A stretch of 34,761 bases of DNA from a bacterium (GCA_021780155.1 JAJXZH010000035.1:1-34761), one strand, 5' to 3'. Shown: positions 7,920-14,517, counted from the first letter of the stretch. The notes: a model not told the origin generated them from the letters alone. Program-made: numbers and translations.

Positions 7920-8357
7920 ATGGGAAAGAAAAAAGTTGTTCAAGTTGAGGGCGTTGGAGCCGCTACCGAAGATAAAGCCAAGAGTCAGGCTTCTTCCGGT
8001 TCTTCTAAAAAAATAGAAAACGGAAAAGTTTTTATTAGCGCCTCTTATAATAATACCGTTATTACTGTTACCGACTCTTCCGGAAATGTTTTAGCATGGT
8101 CGTCTTCGGGAACGCTCGGATTTTCCGGTCCAAAGAAAGCCACGCCTTTTGCCGCTTCAAAAATAGTATCCGTTTTGTCCGAAAAGATGAAAAAATCAGG
8201 TCCGTTTAATTTGGATATTGTCATTAAAGGAGTTGGTAGTGGAAGGGATTCGGCAGTAAGAACATTTGCCGCTCAGGGATTTAACATTCTTTCGGTTAAA
8301 GATGCCACACCGGTTCCTCACAATGGACCGCGCCCCAAGAAAGTTCGTCGGGTTTAA
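7920..8357 (+). CDS. rpsK: 30S ribosomal protein S11
   Basis: 145 residues. S11 is a platform protein that helps shape the mRNA exit region. The core runs from about residue 32 (GKVFISASYNNTVITVTD) to the C-terminal DATPVPHNGPRPKKVRRV, which matches the family end. About 25 N-terminal residues rich in Gln, Ala and Ser are extra compared with E. coli (129 aa). No SD precedes the ATG. Confidence 0.96.
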   Translation: MGKKKVVQVEGVGAATEDKAKSQASSGSSKKIENGKVFISASYNNTVITVTDSSGNVLAWSSSGTLGFSGPKKATPFAASKIVSVLSEKMKKSGPFNLDIVIKGVGSGRDSAVRTFAAQGFNILSVKDATPVPHNGPRPKKVRRV

Positions 8358-8388
8358 TATTTTATTAACCATTTAATTATTTTTTAAA

Positions 8389-9012
8389 ATGCATTTGCTT
8401 AAATCAAAAGAAAAAAAAGAAAGATCCTTAGGGACCAAATTGGGATTAAAAGCCCATCGTTGTAATTCTCCTAAATGCGCCATGATAAGGAGACCGACTA
8501 GACCAGGGGAACATTCCAGACCGGGAAGAGGATTTTCCGAGTTTAAACAACAATTGATGGAAAAACAAAAAATAAGATTCAGTTATGGACTTTCTGAAAA
8601 ACAAATGAATGCTGTTGTTGCTAAAGCATTATTAAAGAAAAAAACAGCTTCTGTTACGGACCAGATTATTGGTCGCTTGGAATCCAGAATGGATAATGTT
8701 GTTTATCGCTTGGGACTTGCTCCTTCCAGAATAGTCGCCAGACAACTTATTTCTCATGGACATTTTGTGGTTAATGGAAGAAAGGTTAATATTCCTTCAC
8801 GTATTTTGAAAGTTGGAGAGGTGGTTTCTATCAGAGAGCAGAGCAGAAACATTCCTATGTTTAAGGATTTGGGAAATGTTTTGAAGGGAGAAAATCCGGA
8901 AAATTGGCTCACTCGCAATGTTCAAAAATTGGAAGGTTCCATTAAATCAAAACCGGAAGGAATCGAAATTCCTTTTGATATCAACTTGGTGATTGACTAT
9001 TATTCAAGGTAA
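8389..9012 (+). CDS. rpsD: 30S ribosomal protein S4
   Basis: 207 residues. S4 nucleates 30S assembly. The N-terminal part carries CNSPKC (C25 and C30), a reduced version of the zinc-binding knuckle of many S4 proteins. An S4 RNA-binding domain spans about 95-155, with RLESRMDNVVYRLGLAPSR and HFVVNGRKVNIPS. The C-terminus ends INLVIDYYSR, close to the usual family ending. Its place between rpsK and rpoA is the canonical one. Confidence 0.95.
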   Translation: MHLLKSKEKKERSLGTKLGLKAHRCNSPKCAMIRRPTRPGEHSRPGRGFSEFKQQLMEKQKIRFSYGLSEKQMNAVVAKALLKKKTASVTDQIIGRLESRMDNVVYRLGLAPSRIVARQLISHGHFVVNGRKVNIPSRILKVGEVVSIREQSRNIPMFKDLGNVLKGENPENWLTRNVQKLEGSIKSKPEGIEIPFDINLVIDYYSR

Positions 9013-9052
9013 AATAATTAAATAAATTATTTAATTTTAAAAAATAAAAAAT

Positions 9053-9820
9053 ATGGAATATACATTTTTGAGCAAAAACGTTTCCGTTAAAAAGATTTCC
9101 GAAAAAGACGGAGTCGGAGTTTTTGAAATCAATGGTCTTTATACCGGTTATGGAATAACTTTGGGAAACGCCATAAGGAGAGTTTTACTTTCTTCCTTGC
9201 CCGGAGCGGCCATTACTCAGTTTAAAATAAAAGGAATCAAGCATGAATTTTCGACAATAGACGGAGTTTTGGAAGATGTCGTTGAAATCATTTTAAATCT
9301 TAAAAGGATAAGATTTATTTTTAATGCCGATGAGCCGCAAATTTTAACTCTAAAAAAGAAAGGAGAAGGCGAAGTTACCGCTGTCGATATAAAAGGAAAT
9401 TCTTCGGTTGAAGTTGCCAATCCGGAACAATTAATTGCGACTATAACATCAAAAAGTGGAGAATTAGATATGGAATTAACCGTTGAAAAAGGACTGGGAT
9501 ATTCGCCGGTAGAAAGCAGAAAATCTGATAAACTTTCGGTTGGAACCATTGCTATTGATTCTATTTTTACTCCGGTTGTTAATGTTAATTTTGAAGTTGA
9601 AAATATGCGCGTTGGAGACAGAACTGATTTTAATAAACTATTGCTGACGATTGAAACTGATTTAACTATTAATCCGTCAAGAGCGCTTCATAAAGCGGCA
9701 AATATTTTAAAAGACCACCTGGAAGTTATTTCAAATGTTGAAGTTGACGACGAAGAGGTGGTTATTAAAAAAGTAAAAGAAAAGGAAACTAATAAAAAAT
9801 CCTCAAAAAAATCAAAATAA
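9053..9820 (+). CDS. rpoA: RNA polymerase alpha subunit, N-terminal domain only
   Basis: 255 residues. The alpha N-terminal domain is complete: GYTLGNAIRRVLLSS-like GITLGNAIRRVLLSS at 35-49, then GAAITQFKIKGIKHEFSTI and the second half with LLLTIETDLTINPSRALHKAANIL. It dimerises and scaffolds beta and beta-prime. Standard alpha has about 310-330 residues with a C-terminal helix-hairpin-helix domain that binds UP elements and activators. Here the protein ends about 20 residues after the N-terminal domain in a lysine-rich tail, and no CTD frame follows before rplQ, which starts 39 nt later. Confidence 0.95.
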   Translation: MEYTFLSKNVSVKKISEKDGVGVFEINGLYTGYGITLGNAIRRVLLSSLPGAAITQFKIKGIKHEFSTIDGVLEDVVEIILNLKRIRFIFNADEPQILTLKKKGEGEVTAVDIKGNSSVEVANPEQLIATITSKSGELDMELTVEKGLGYSPVESRKSDKLSVGTIAIDSIFTPVVNVNFEVENMRVGDRTDFNKLLLTIETDLTINPSRALHKAANILKDHLEVISNVEVDDEEVVIKKVKEKETNKKSSKKSK

Positions 9821-9858
9821 AATAAAATAAAATTTAATTTTTTTAGTTTTTCAAAAAT

Positions 9859-10209
9859 ATGAGACATCAACAAAAGAATAGAAAATTCGGAAGAAAAAAG
9901 GGACAAAGAAATGCTTTTTTGAAAAGCTTAATTTCAAATTTGATTTTGAAAGGGAAAATAGAAACCACCGAAGCTCGCGCTAAAACATTAAAATCAAAAA
10001 CGGAAAAATTAGTGACTCTGGCAAAAAAGCAGAATCTCGCTTCTTTGAGGGAATTGATTTCAAGAATTTCCAAAAAGCCGGCAATAAAACTTTATTATGA
10101 TATTGCTCCTAAGTATGCCTCAAGAAATGGTGGATATTTAAGAATTATTAAATCCGGTAAAAAAAGAGTAGGGGACGCTTCGGTAAAAAATATTATTGAA
10201 TTTGTTTAA
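9859..10209 (+). CDS. rplQ: 50S ribosomal protein L17
   Basis: 116 residues. L17 lies at the rear of the 50S subunit near the peptide exit. RHQQKNRKFGRKKGQRNAFLKSL at the N-terminus and the ending GDASVKNIIEFV match the family, and the length is normal. It closes the infA-rpoA cluster. Confidence 0.95.
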   Translation: MRHQQKNRKFGRKKGQRNAFLKSLISNLILKGKIETTEARAKTLKSKTEKLVTLAKKQNLASLRELISRISKKPAIKLYYDIAPKYASRNGGYLRIIKSGKKRVGDASVKNIIEFV

Positions 10210-10255
10210 TTAATTTTGCTAAATATAAAAAGATTTGGCAGTTTTTAGAAAAAAT

Positions 10256-10468
10256 ATGGCTTTATTTTCAAAAATAAAAAAAATATTGGAAAATCAAGAT
10301 GCTTGTGTTTTATCAAAAAACGGAAATCCTGAATACGTTGTATTAAAATGGGTAGCTTTTAATAAAATTCAAAACAAGCAAGATGAACTTTCAAAAATAA
10401 AATCAGAAATAGAACGCGAAACCGAAGATGAAAATTACGATATTGACATTAATAAAATTCCCGTCTAA
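10256..10468 (+). CDS. Small Phd/YefM-like protein (orphan antitoxin-like)
   Basis: 70 residues from the ATG at 10256; an in-frame TTG at 10235 would add seven. The centre, ACVLSKNGNPEYVVLKWVAFNKI, matches the pattern of Phd/YefM antitoxins, in which a basic loop (KNG.P) is followed by a strand and a short helix. The rest is an acidic helical tail, the usual toxin-binding part. No toxin gene is adjacent: rplQ lies 46 nt upstream and tuf about 146 nt downstream. Within a ribosomal cluster it may instead act as a DNA-binding autoregulator. The family call is moderate, and no DNA-binding test can be read from the sequence. Confidence 0.55.
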   Translation: MALFSKIKKILENQDACVLSKNGNPEYVVLKWVAFNKIQNKQDELSKIKSEIERETEDENYDIDINKIPV

Positions 10469-10513
10469 TATAAATATTGCTTGATGCGTTTGTTGGATAA
10501 AAAGATTTGAGTG

Positions 10514-10543
10514 GATATATGTTGAAGGTCAACGATATATATC
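10514..10543 (+). promoter_or_regulatory. Hairpin in the leader region of tuf
   Basis: GATATAT-GTTGA, loop AGG, TCAAC, 3-nt bulge, ATATATC form a bulged 12-bp stem about 70 nt before the tuf ATG. A TTGGAT and TATATG pair with 17-nt spacing overlaps it and may be the tuf promoter. The 10469-10614 gap holds nothing else that I can identify. Confidence 0.35.
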
Positions 10544-10614
10544 TGTTTGAATCACAATCGCGTCTAAAAATAAATAAAATAATTAAAAAAAATAATTAAT
10601 AAATTTAATAAAAT

Positions 10615-11814
10615 ATGGCAGAGAAAGCAAAATTTGAACGCACGAAGCCGCACGTCAATGTTGGAACCATTGGACACGTTGACCATGGAAAGACCACTTT
10701 GACGGCCGCTATCATGCACGTTCTCAAACTGAAGGGTCTTATTGATAAAGAAGAGGGAGTCGACCAAATAGATAATGCTCCCGAAGAAAAAGCTCGCGGA
10801 ATAACTATTGCCTTGCATCATTCCGAATATCAGACCGAAAAAAGACATTATGCTCACATTGATGCTCCCGGACACGCCGATTACATCAAAAACATGATTA
10901 CCGGAGCCGCTCAGATGGATGGCGCGATTTTAGTCGTTGCCGCCACTGATGGACCAATGCCTCAAACCAGAGAGCACGTTCTTTTGGCTCACCAGGTTAA
11001 TGTTCCTAAATTGGTTGTTTTTCTAAACAAAACAGATCAAGTTAGCGACCCTGAGTTGATTGATTTGGTTGAATCCGAAGTTAGAGAACTTTTGAAAAAA
11101 TATCAATTCCCGGGAGACGAGACTCCGGTTATTAGAGGTTCTGCTCTTAAGGCCTTAGAAGCCAAAACATTGGATGATCCGGCAGTTAAACCGATTGAAG
11201 ATTTGTTAAAGGCTTTGGATGAATATATTCCTGAACCAGTTAGACAAACCGACAAACCATTTCTTATGCCTATCGAAGATATTTTCTCGATTGAAGGACG
11301 CGGAACGGTTGTCACCGGAAAAATCGACAGAGGCATTGTTAAAGTCAACGAAGAAGTTGAAATTGTTGGACTCAAACCGACTCAAAAAACAATTGTTACC
11401 GGAGTAGAAATGTTTCAAAAAACATTGGACGAAGGAAGAGCTGGAGATAACGTGGGAATTCTTTTGAGAGGACTCAAAAAAGAAGATGTTGAACGCGGTC
11501 AGGTTATTGCCAAGCCGGGATCAATCACTCCTCACACCGAATTCACTTCCGAAGTTTATATTTTAACCAAAGAAGAAGGAGGAAGACACACGCCTTTCTT
11601 CAAAGGATATAAACCGCAATTTTATTTGAGAACGACCGATGTTACCGGTGAGGTTGAACTTCCGGAAGGAACCGAAATGGTTATGCCCGGAGATACAATC
11701 ACTTTTACCGTTAAACTTATCGCTCCGGTTGCTTTGGAAGAAAATCAGAAATTTGCTATTCGTGAAGGAGGAAAAACCGTTGGTGCTGGAGTCATTACTA
11801 AAATTATTAAATAA
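10615..11814 (+). CDS. tuf: Elongation factor Tu
   Basis: 399 residues. The GTPase delivers aminoacyl-tRNA to the ribosome. G1 is GHVDHGKT (20-27), G2 lies in RGITI (61-65), G3 is DAPGH (83-87, where most bacteria have DCPGH), G4 is NKTD (138-141, usually NKCD), and G5 is SALKA. Domains 2 and 3 follow, ending with [16 protein letters not shown]. It has no SD; an AT-only stretch precedes the ATG. It is immediately followed by rpsJ, as in many str-S10 arrangements, and no fusA or rpsG is present here. Confidence 0.97.
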   Translation: MAEKAKFERTKPHVNVGTIGHVDHGKTTLTAAIMHVLKLKGLIDKEEGVDQIDNAPEEKARGITIALHHSEYQTEKRHYAHIDAPGHADYIKNMITGAAQMDGAILVVAATDGPMPQTREHVLLAHQVNVPKLVVFLNKTDQVSDPELIDLVESEVRELLKKYQFPGDETPVIRGSALKALEAKTLDDPAVKPIEDLLKALDEYIPEPVRQTDKPFLMPIEDIFSIEGRGTVVTGKIDRGIVKVNEEVEIVGLKPTQKTIVTGVEMFQKTLDEGRAGDNVGILLRGLKKEDVERGQVIAKPGSITPHTEFTSEVYILTKEEGGRHTPFFKGYKPQFYLRTTDVTGEVELPEGTEMVMPGDTITFTVKLIAPVALEENQKFAIREGGKTVGAGVITKIIK

Positions 11815-11844
11815 CTTCAGTTAAAAGAAATTAGCACTCTAAAA

Positions 11845-12174
11845 ATGCCTACAAAAAAAATAGAAGTTAAAAATAAAATACGTCTTAAAATAAGATCATA
11901 TGATCATCGTTTGATTGACACCTCAACCAAACAGATTATAGATACCATTTTAAGAAACGGAGCTGAAATTGTCGGACCAATTCCTTTGCCGACCGAGTTT
12001 CGTAAATATACCGTCAATCGTTCAACTTTTGTTCATAAGAACGCCAGAGAGCAATTTGAAATGAGAGTTCACAAACGATTGATAGAAATAGTGAATCCTG
12101 GACAAAAAATTGTAGAATCGCTTTCAAATCTCAACTTGCCATCAGGAGTTGATGTAGAAATAAGATTAGAGTAA
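11845..12174 (+). CDS. rpsJ: 30S ribosomal protein S10
   Basis: 109 residues. S10 is a 30S head protein and also the NusE antitermination factor. KIRLKIRSYDHRLIDTSTKQI, PLPTEFRKYTVNRSTFVHKNAREQFEMRVHKRLI and the C-terminal LPSGVDVEIRLE are diagnostic. It is normally the first gene of the S10 operon with rplC directly after it. Here 2,983 bp separate the two. Confidence 0.96.
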   Translation: MPTKKIEVKNKIRLKIRSYDHRLIDTSTKQIIDTILRNGAEIVGPIPLPTEFRKYTVNRSTFVHKNAREQFEMRVHKRLIEIVNPGQKIVESLSNLNLPSGVDVEIRLE

Positions 12175-12177
12175 TTT

Positions 12178-12204
12178 AAACCCCCGTCTTTATGGCGGGG
12201 GTTT
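12178..12204 (+). terminator. GC-rich hairpin after rpsJ, possible terminator
   Basis: A perfect 9-bp stem (AAACCCCCG and CGGGGGTTT) with a 9-nt loop lies 4 nt after the rpsJ stop. The T-run is only three long, so termination may be partial. It marks the left edge of the island. Confidence 0.6.
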
Positions 12205-12209
12205 GAGTT

Positions 12210-12282
12210 ATGAATATAATATTCGGTCCGGAGGTGAGAGAGAAATAAAAACAAAAAGGCCTTCGTTTCACGAGGTTTTTTT
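12210..12282 (+). other. Relic-like unit: SD, 12-codon ORF and terminator
   Basis: An ATG at 12210 opens a 12-codon ORF (stop TAA 12246-12248) containing a consensus SD, GGAGGTGA (about 12230-12237), inside it. The SD has no proper start codon after it. An imperfect terminator follows (arms CCTTCGT and ACGAGG, 12260-12275, then a T-run to 12282). It looks like an island unit that lost its ORF, or a leader peptide. Either reading is inference. Confidence 0.35.
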
Positions 12283-12283
12283 A

Positions 12284-12312
12284 TTGACTTTGTTTTTTTA
12301 GTAATTTATAAC
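12284..12312 (+). promoter_or_regulatory. Promoter of island gene 1
   Basis: TTGACT (12284-12289), 17-nt spacer, TATAAC (12307-12312). The leader of about 20 nt carries a G-rich SD just before the ATG at 12340. Confidence 0.75.
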
Positions 12313-12339
12313 TATACCAGTAAACAAGGGGGGTGGGTG

Positions 12340-12555
12340 ATGGCCGTAATAATTATTGATTATGAATTAGACAAACGAGACAAGGCAATTTTGGAATGTT
12401 TCAAGGAGATTTTTGACGTAGTTGATAGCAGAGACGAAAATCTTCCGGACCTGGTTATTATTGCTAAAATTTGTTTTGAAGCCGGGCGTAAGTTTCAGCG
12501 CGATAACCCCAATTTTGAAGTGAGCGACAGTTGCACAATTTACCTCAATGATTAG
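12340..12555 (+). CDS. Small island protein with AGRKFQRDNPN motif, paralogue A
   Basis: 71 residues from the ATG at 12340, preceded by the SD-like AAGGGGGGTG; an in-frame GTG at 12337 is less likely. It is probably cytosolic, with no signal or membrane span. An N-terminal KRDKAILECFKE helix is followed by FEAGRKFQRDNPN. The same two blocks occur in the next gene (12774), so the two are paralogues of one small family. The central parts differ in length and sequence. It has its own promoter and terminator. The family is not known to me. The invariant basic-aromatic core could bind nucleic acid or protein; this is speculation. Confidence 0.75.
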   Translation: MAVIIIDYELDKRDKAILECFKEIFDVVDSRDENLPDLVIIAKICFEAGRKFQRDNPNFEVSDSCTIYLND

Positions 12556-12578
12556 TTTGTGTGCATAAGATATTTCAT

Positions 12579-12606
12579 ACCGCATGGCACGCCCAGCGGT
12601 TTTTTT
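12579..12606 (+). terminator. Terminator of island gene 1
   Basis: Stem ACCGC/GCGGT, extended by TGG/CCA with one bulged A, then seven T. The same CCGCATGG...CCCAGCGG design returns at 13389-13416. Confidence 0.8.
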
Positions 12607-12743
12607 GTCATAATTAAACTATAATCCACTGTTAATAAATGTAATCTCAAACATAATAAACACTTTTTTGTCTCTAATGCAATGTTCTTTGCTAAACAGT
12701 GAAGGTTTTTGTTTAATAGACTTTAATTTCATCAAAAAAAGTG

Positions 12744-12749
12744 TATAAT
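12744..12749 (+). promoter_or_regulatory. -10 element of island gene 2
   Basis: TATAAT with a weak -35 candidate (CTTTAA, 12721-12726, 17 nt upstream). The leader of about 18 nt contains the SD GAGGTGA (12763-12769). Confidence 0.55.
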
Positions 12750-12773
12750 TATTTCAGAACCCGAGGTGATTAA

Positions 12774-13019
12774 ATGGCTAGAATTCTGAACAATCGCGAT
12801 AGAGCTATTTTGAATTGGATTAAGAAGAATAATCCTAGACTGACCGAAATGTTAGAACAAGTGATTGATTCTGAGGGCATTTTCTTGCCAGCTCTAAGGC
12901 CGTTTAGAACTCTTCATCTTATGCTACGTATAGGTTTTGATGCTGGTCGTAAATTTCAGCGTGATAATCCTAATGCTTCGGATGATCTGGACGAAGAAGA
13001 TAATTTTACTTGTGTTTAA
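12774..13019 (+). CDS. Small island protein with AGRKFQRDNPN motif, paralogue B
   Basis: 81 residues with the SD GAGGTGA 4-5 nt before the ATG. NNRDRAILNWIKK near the N-terminus and IGFDAGRKFQRDNPN at about 55-69 match the neighbouring gene at 12340. The GRKFQRDNPN core is identical at protein level, although many codons differ, which suggests selection on the protein. The middle (14-54) is unrelated in length. The C-terminus is acidic (DDLDEEDN). No signal or membrane span is present. It is an independent unit with its own -10 and terminator. I do not recognise the function. Confidence 0.75.
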   Translation: MARILNNRDRAILNWIKKNNPRLTEMLEQVIDSEGIFLPALRPFRTLHLMLRIGFDAGRKFQRDNPNASDDLDEEDNFTCV

Positions 13020-13022
13020 TTT

Positions 13023-13042
13023 CCGCCCAAGGGCGGTTTTTT
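13023..13042 (+). terminator. Terminator of island gene 2
   Basis: CCGCCC, AA, GGGCGG followed by six T: a compact, strong intrinsic terminator 3 nt after the stop codon. Confidence 0.85.
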
Positions 13043-13139
13043 CTTGTCTAAAATCTCGGCTTCATGCATGAAACAAACATCGCTATATTGATTTTTTGTT
13101 TAATTGTGTTATAAATTAATCAGCAACTGAGGAGGAAAA
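13037..13139 (+). repeat. Island upstream repeat, copy 1 (103 bp)
   Basis: This block runs from the T-run of the preceding terminator to the start codon of the next gene. It is about 90% identical to 13980-14082 (roughly 11 differences). It contains TTCTTGTCTAAAATC, the palindrome TTCATGCATGAA (13061-13072), a promoter and the SD. Confidence 0.85.
13088..13115 (+). promoter_or_regulatory. Promoter of island gene 3
   Basis: TTGATT (13088-13093), 16-nt spacer, TATAAA (13110-13115) preceded by TGT, an extended -10. The SD GAGGAGG lies at 13129-13135, 4 nt before the ATG. Confidence 0.75.
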
Positions 13140-13361
13140 ATGAGGTTTACTGTGTTTCACTGGTGGATAATTCCTGCTTTTTTGGTAATTTATGGAGTTG
13201 TGACGCTGTTTTTTTCTAAGATTAAGCATAGGAATGACCCAAAGTGGATTGGCAACGGTACATTCATGTTTCCTAACCTAAGTGGTTCTTTTTCGGATCT
13301 CACTAGCATCTTGTTTATTATCTTGGCGATTGTTTTTGTCGCTGGGCATTATATGAAGTAG
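13140..13361 (+). CDS. Small two-span membrane protein
   Basis: 73 residues. Two hydrophobic segments (about 7-26 and 55-69) flank a polar loop (KIKHRNDPKWIGNGTF...). Positive residues after the first span suggest that the loop faces the cytoplasm. A perfect SD (GAGGAGG) sits before the ATG. Its upstream 100 bp is nearly the same as that of the unrelated secreted protein at 14083, so the regulatory shell has been reused. No family is recognised. A membrane role, such as a stress or envelope peptide, would be a guess. Confidence 0.75.
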   Translation: MRFTVFHWWIIPAFLVIYGVVTLFFSKIKHRNDPKWIGNGTFMFPNLSGSFSDLTSILFIILAIVFVAGHYMK

Positions 13362-13388
13362 TAGAGCCGTTCCAATGATTTTTTTGAT

Positions 13389-13416
13389 GCCGCATGGGTT
13401 TGCCCAGCGGCTTTTT
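13389..13416 (+). terminator. Terminator of island gene 3
   Basis: GCCGC-A-TGGG, TTT loop, CCCA-GCGGC and five T. It shares its outline with the terminator at 12579-12606. Confidence 0.85.
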
Positions 13417-13450
13417 CTTACCTAAAATCTCGGCTTCATGTATGAAACCA
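13412..13450 (+). repeat. Island 38-bp repeat, middle copy
   Basis: TTTTTCTTACCTAAAATC, then CGGCTTCATGTATGAAACC. It matches the first 38 bp of the 103-bp repeats at 13037 and 13980, but the sequence that follows (a different promoter) does not. It includes the inverted repeat TTCATG-TATGAA. Confidence 0.85.
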
Positions 13451-13484
13451 AATCAAAATAGTTTATTGGGGGAATTTTAGTATA

Positions 13485-13513
13485 TTGACATAGATATATA
13501 AATATGCTATCAT
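13485..13513 (+). promoter_or_regulatory. Promoter of the prepilin-like island gene
   Basis: Perfect -35 TTGACA (13485-13490), 17-nt spacer, TATCAT (13508-13513). The leader is about 75 nt, much longer than in the other units. Confidence 0.8.
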
Positions 13514-13533
13514 TATAAAAAATGAGAGCTGTT

Positions 13534-13559
13534 TTTCTGCAGTTAACTAACTACAGAAA
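13534..13559 (+). promoter_or_regulatory. Hairpin in the 5' leader of the prepilin-like gene
   Basis: TTTCTGCAGT and ACTACAGAAA pair with one mismatch around a TAACTA loop. It lies about 27 nt upstream of the SD and could affect RNA stability or translation. Confidence 0.5.
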
Positions 13560-13595
13560 GGGCGGCCAGAAACCGTTCTTTACAAGGAGGAAAAG

Positions 13596-13976
13596 GTGGA
13601 TACCAAGAGAGGTTTCACGTTAGTTGAGTTGGCCATCGCTGTCGTGTTTGTTGCGATCACGTTCGTTTTCTTCATGGCTCCCACCTGGAACTGCTTCTAC
13701 ACCGAAGAAGGTGTGCTCAAGCAGCTCAAGGCGGAAGGTATGGTGGAAAACAACGCCACCATCGTCCGGACCGAACGTTGTCTCTTCGCGTACTCCAAGA
13801 TTTACGTGCGCGAAGAGTTGCAACCAACCCAGACCGACAAGAACATCTTCCCTGGCTGCAGCAAGGTTGTGGTCACCAAGATGTTTAAGTTGGACACCAA
13901 CATCTTGTACAACTATAAGTTGATGGGTCGTCGGTTCCCGAGGCCGTCGCACATTACCGCCCCTAGGATTCCCTAG
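13596..13976 (+). CDS. Prepilin-like protein, high-GC outlier gene
   Basis: 126 residues with a GTG start and the SD AAGGAGG. The N-terminus, MDTKRG followed by FTLVELAIAV, is a type IV prepilin/pseudopilin signal. Cleavage would fall after G6, and E11 would be the fifth residue of the mature protein. A hydrophobic helix follows to about residue 28. The globular part (30-126) has cysteines at 33, 62 and 88 and no recognisable pilin beta-sheet motif. Base composition is clearly richer in GC than all neighbours, with C-ending codons common, which suggests a different origin. The stop codon sits inside its own terminator. No pilus assembly gene is present nearby. Confidence 0.7.
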   Translation: MDTKRGFTLVELAIAVVFVAITFVFFMAPTWNCFYTEEGVLKQLKAEGMVENNATIVRTERCLFAYSKIYVREELQPTQTDKNIFPGCSKVVVTKMFKLDTNILYNYKLMGRRFPRPSHITAPRIP

Positions 13977-13984
13977 GGGTTTTT
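13960..13984 (+). terminator. Terminator of the prepilin-like gene, overlapping its stop codon
   Basis: CCCCTAGG, 4-nt loop, CCTAGGGG and five T. The TAG stop (13974-13976) is in the 3' arm, so the last codons are part of the hairpin. Confidence 0.85.
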
Positions 13985-14082
13985 CTTGTCTAAAATCCCG
14001 GTTTCATGTATGAAACCAGTGTCGCTATGTTGATTTTTTGTTTAATCGTGTTATAACTTAATTAGCAACTGAGGAGGAAAAA
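13980..14082 (+). repeat. Island upstream repeat, copy 2 (103 bp)
   Basis: About 90% identical to 13037-13139, including promoter and SD. The palindrome is longest here: GGTTTCAT and ATGAAACC around GT (14000-14017). Confidence 0.85.
14030..14057 (+). promoter_or_regulatory. Promoter of island gene 5
   Basis: TTGATT (14030-14035), 16-nt spacer, TATAAC (14052-14057) with a TGT extended -10. The SD GAGGAGG lies at 14071-14077. Confidence 0.75.
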
Positions 14083-14448
14083 ATGCGAAAACTGAATGTC
14101 CTAATACTGACGTTTTGTTTTGCTTTTATGTTTCCAATGATTGCCAGAGCTTCCGAGCGGACGGATATTTTTAAGAATGTATCTAAAGTTATGGTTGAGG
14201 TTATGACTGATAACCAGAATGCCGTTACAATGGTTTTGCTCAAGAATAATGGAGATTATCGGATTAAAAGTATTTATTTGGATGAACTTTTTGTGGGTAA
14301 AAAGATTACTATCAAAACTGATGTTCCTTCCGGAAAACTTCCTTGGGTAAAAGCTGTTGGATGGGAAGATTTTTCTGATGGAATGAATATTAAATATGAA
14401 AGCATTGTGATTCATGTCAGGTCATTGGATGATTTGGTTTTGCATTAA
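14083..14448 (+). CDS. Small secreted protein of unknown function
   Basis: 121 residues. Residues 1-23 form a classical signal peptide: MRK, then a hydrophobic core, with likely cleavage at ARA-SE (22-25). The mature part of about 97 residues alternates strand-like stretches (VSKVMVEVMTD, AVTMVLLKN, SIVIHVRSL) with short charged loops and has no cysteine. A small beta-rich extracytoplasmic domain is likely. It has a perfect SD and its own promoter, shared in sequence with gene 3, and ends before a strong terminator. No family is recognised. Confidence 0.75.
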   Translation: MRKLNVLILTFCFAFMFPMIARASERTDIFKNVSKVMVEVMTDNQNAVTMVLLKNNGDYRIKSIYLDELFVGKKITIKTDVPSGKLPWVKAVGWEDFSDGMNIKYESIVIHVRSLDDLVLH

Positions 14449-14465
14449 GCAAATAAGAATTATAT

Positions 14466-14489
14466 GGCGGCTGTACCAGCCGCCTTTTT
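14466..14489 (+). terminator. Terminator of island gene 5
   Basis: GGCGGCTG, loop TAC, CAGCCGCC, five T. It converges with the minus-strand terminator that follows. Confidence 0.9.
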
Positions 14490-14517
14490 GTTATTAAAAC
14501 GCAACAAAAAGTGAAAT

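Noticed and set aside
10564-10875. 103-residue minus-strand ORF opposite the start of tuf
   Set aside because: It is the reverse complement of the tuf leader and first codons, with no start signals of its own.
13620-13952. 110-residue minus-strand and 99-residue plus-strand alternative frames in the prepilin-like gene
   Set aside because: High GC makes stop codons rare in all frames. Only the frame starting at 13596 has an SD, a promoter and a recognisable signal motif.
13037-14082. Integron-like attC sites in the island repeats
   Set aside because: The repeats contain a palindrome, but the RYYYAAC and GTTRRRY core sites of attC are not present and no integrase is found.
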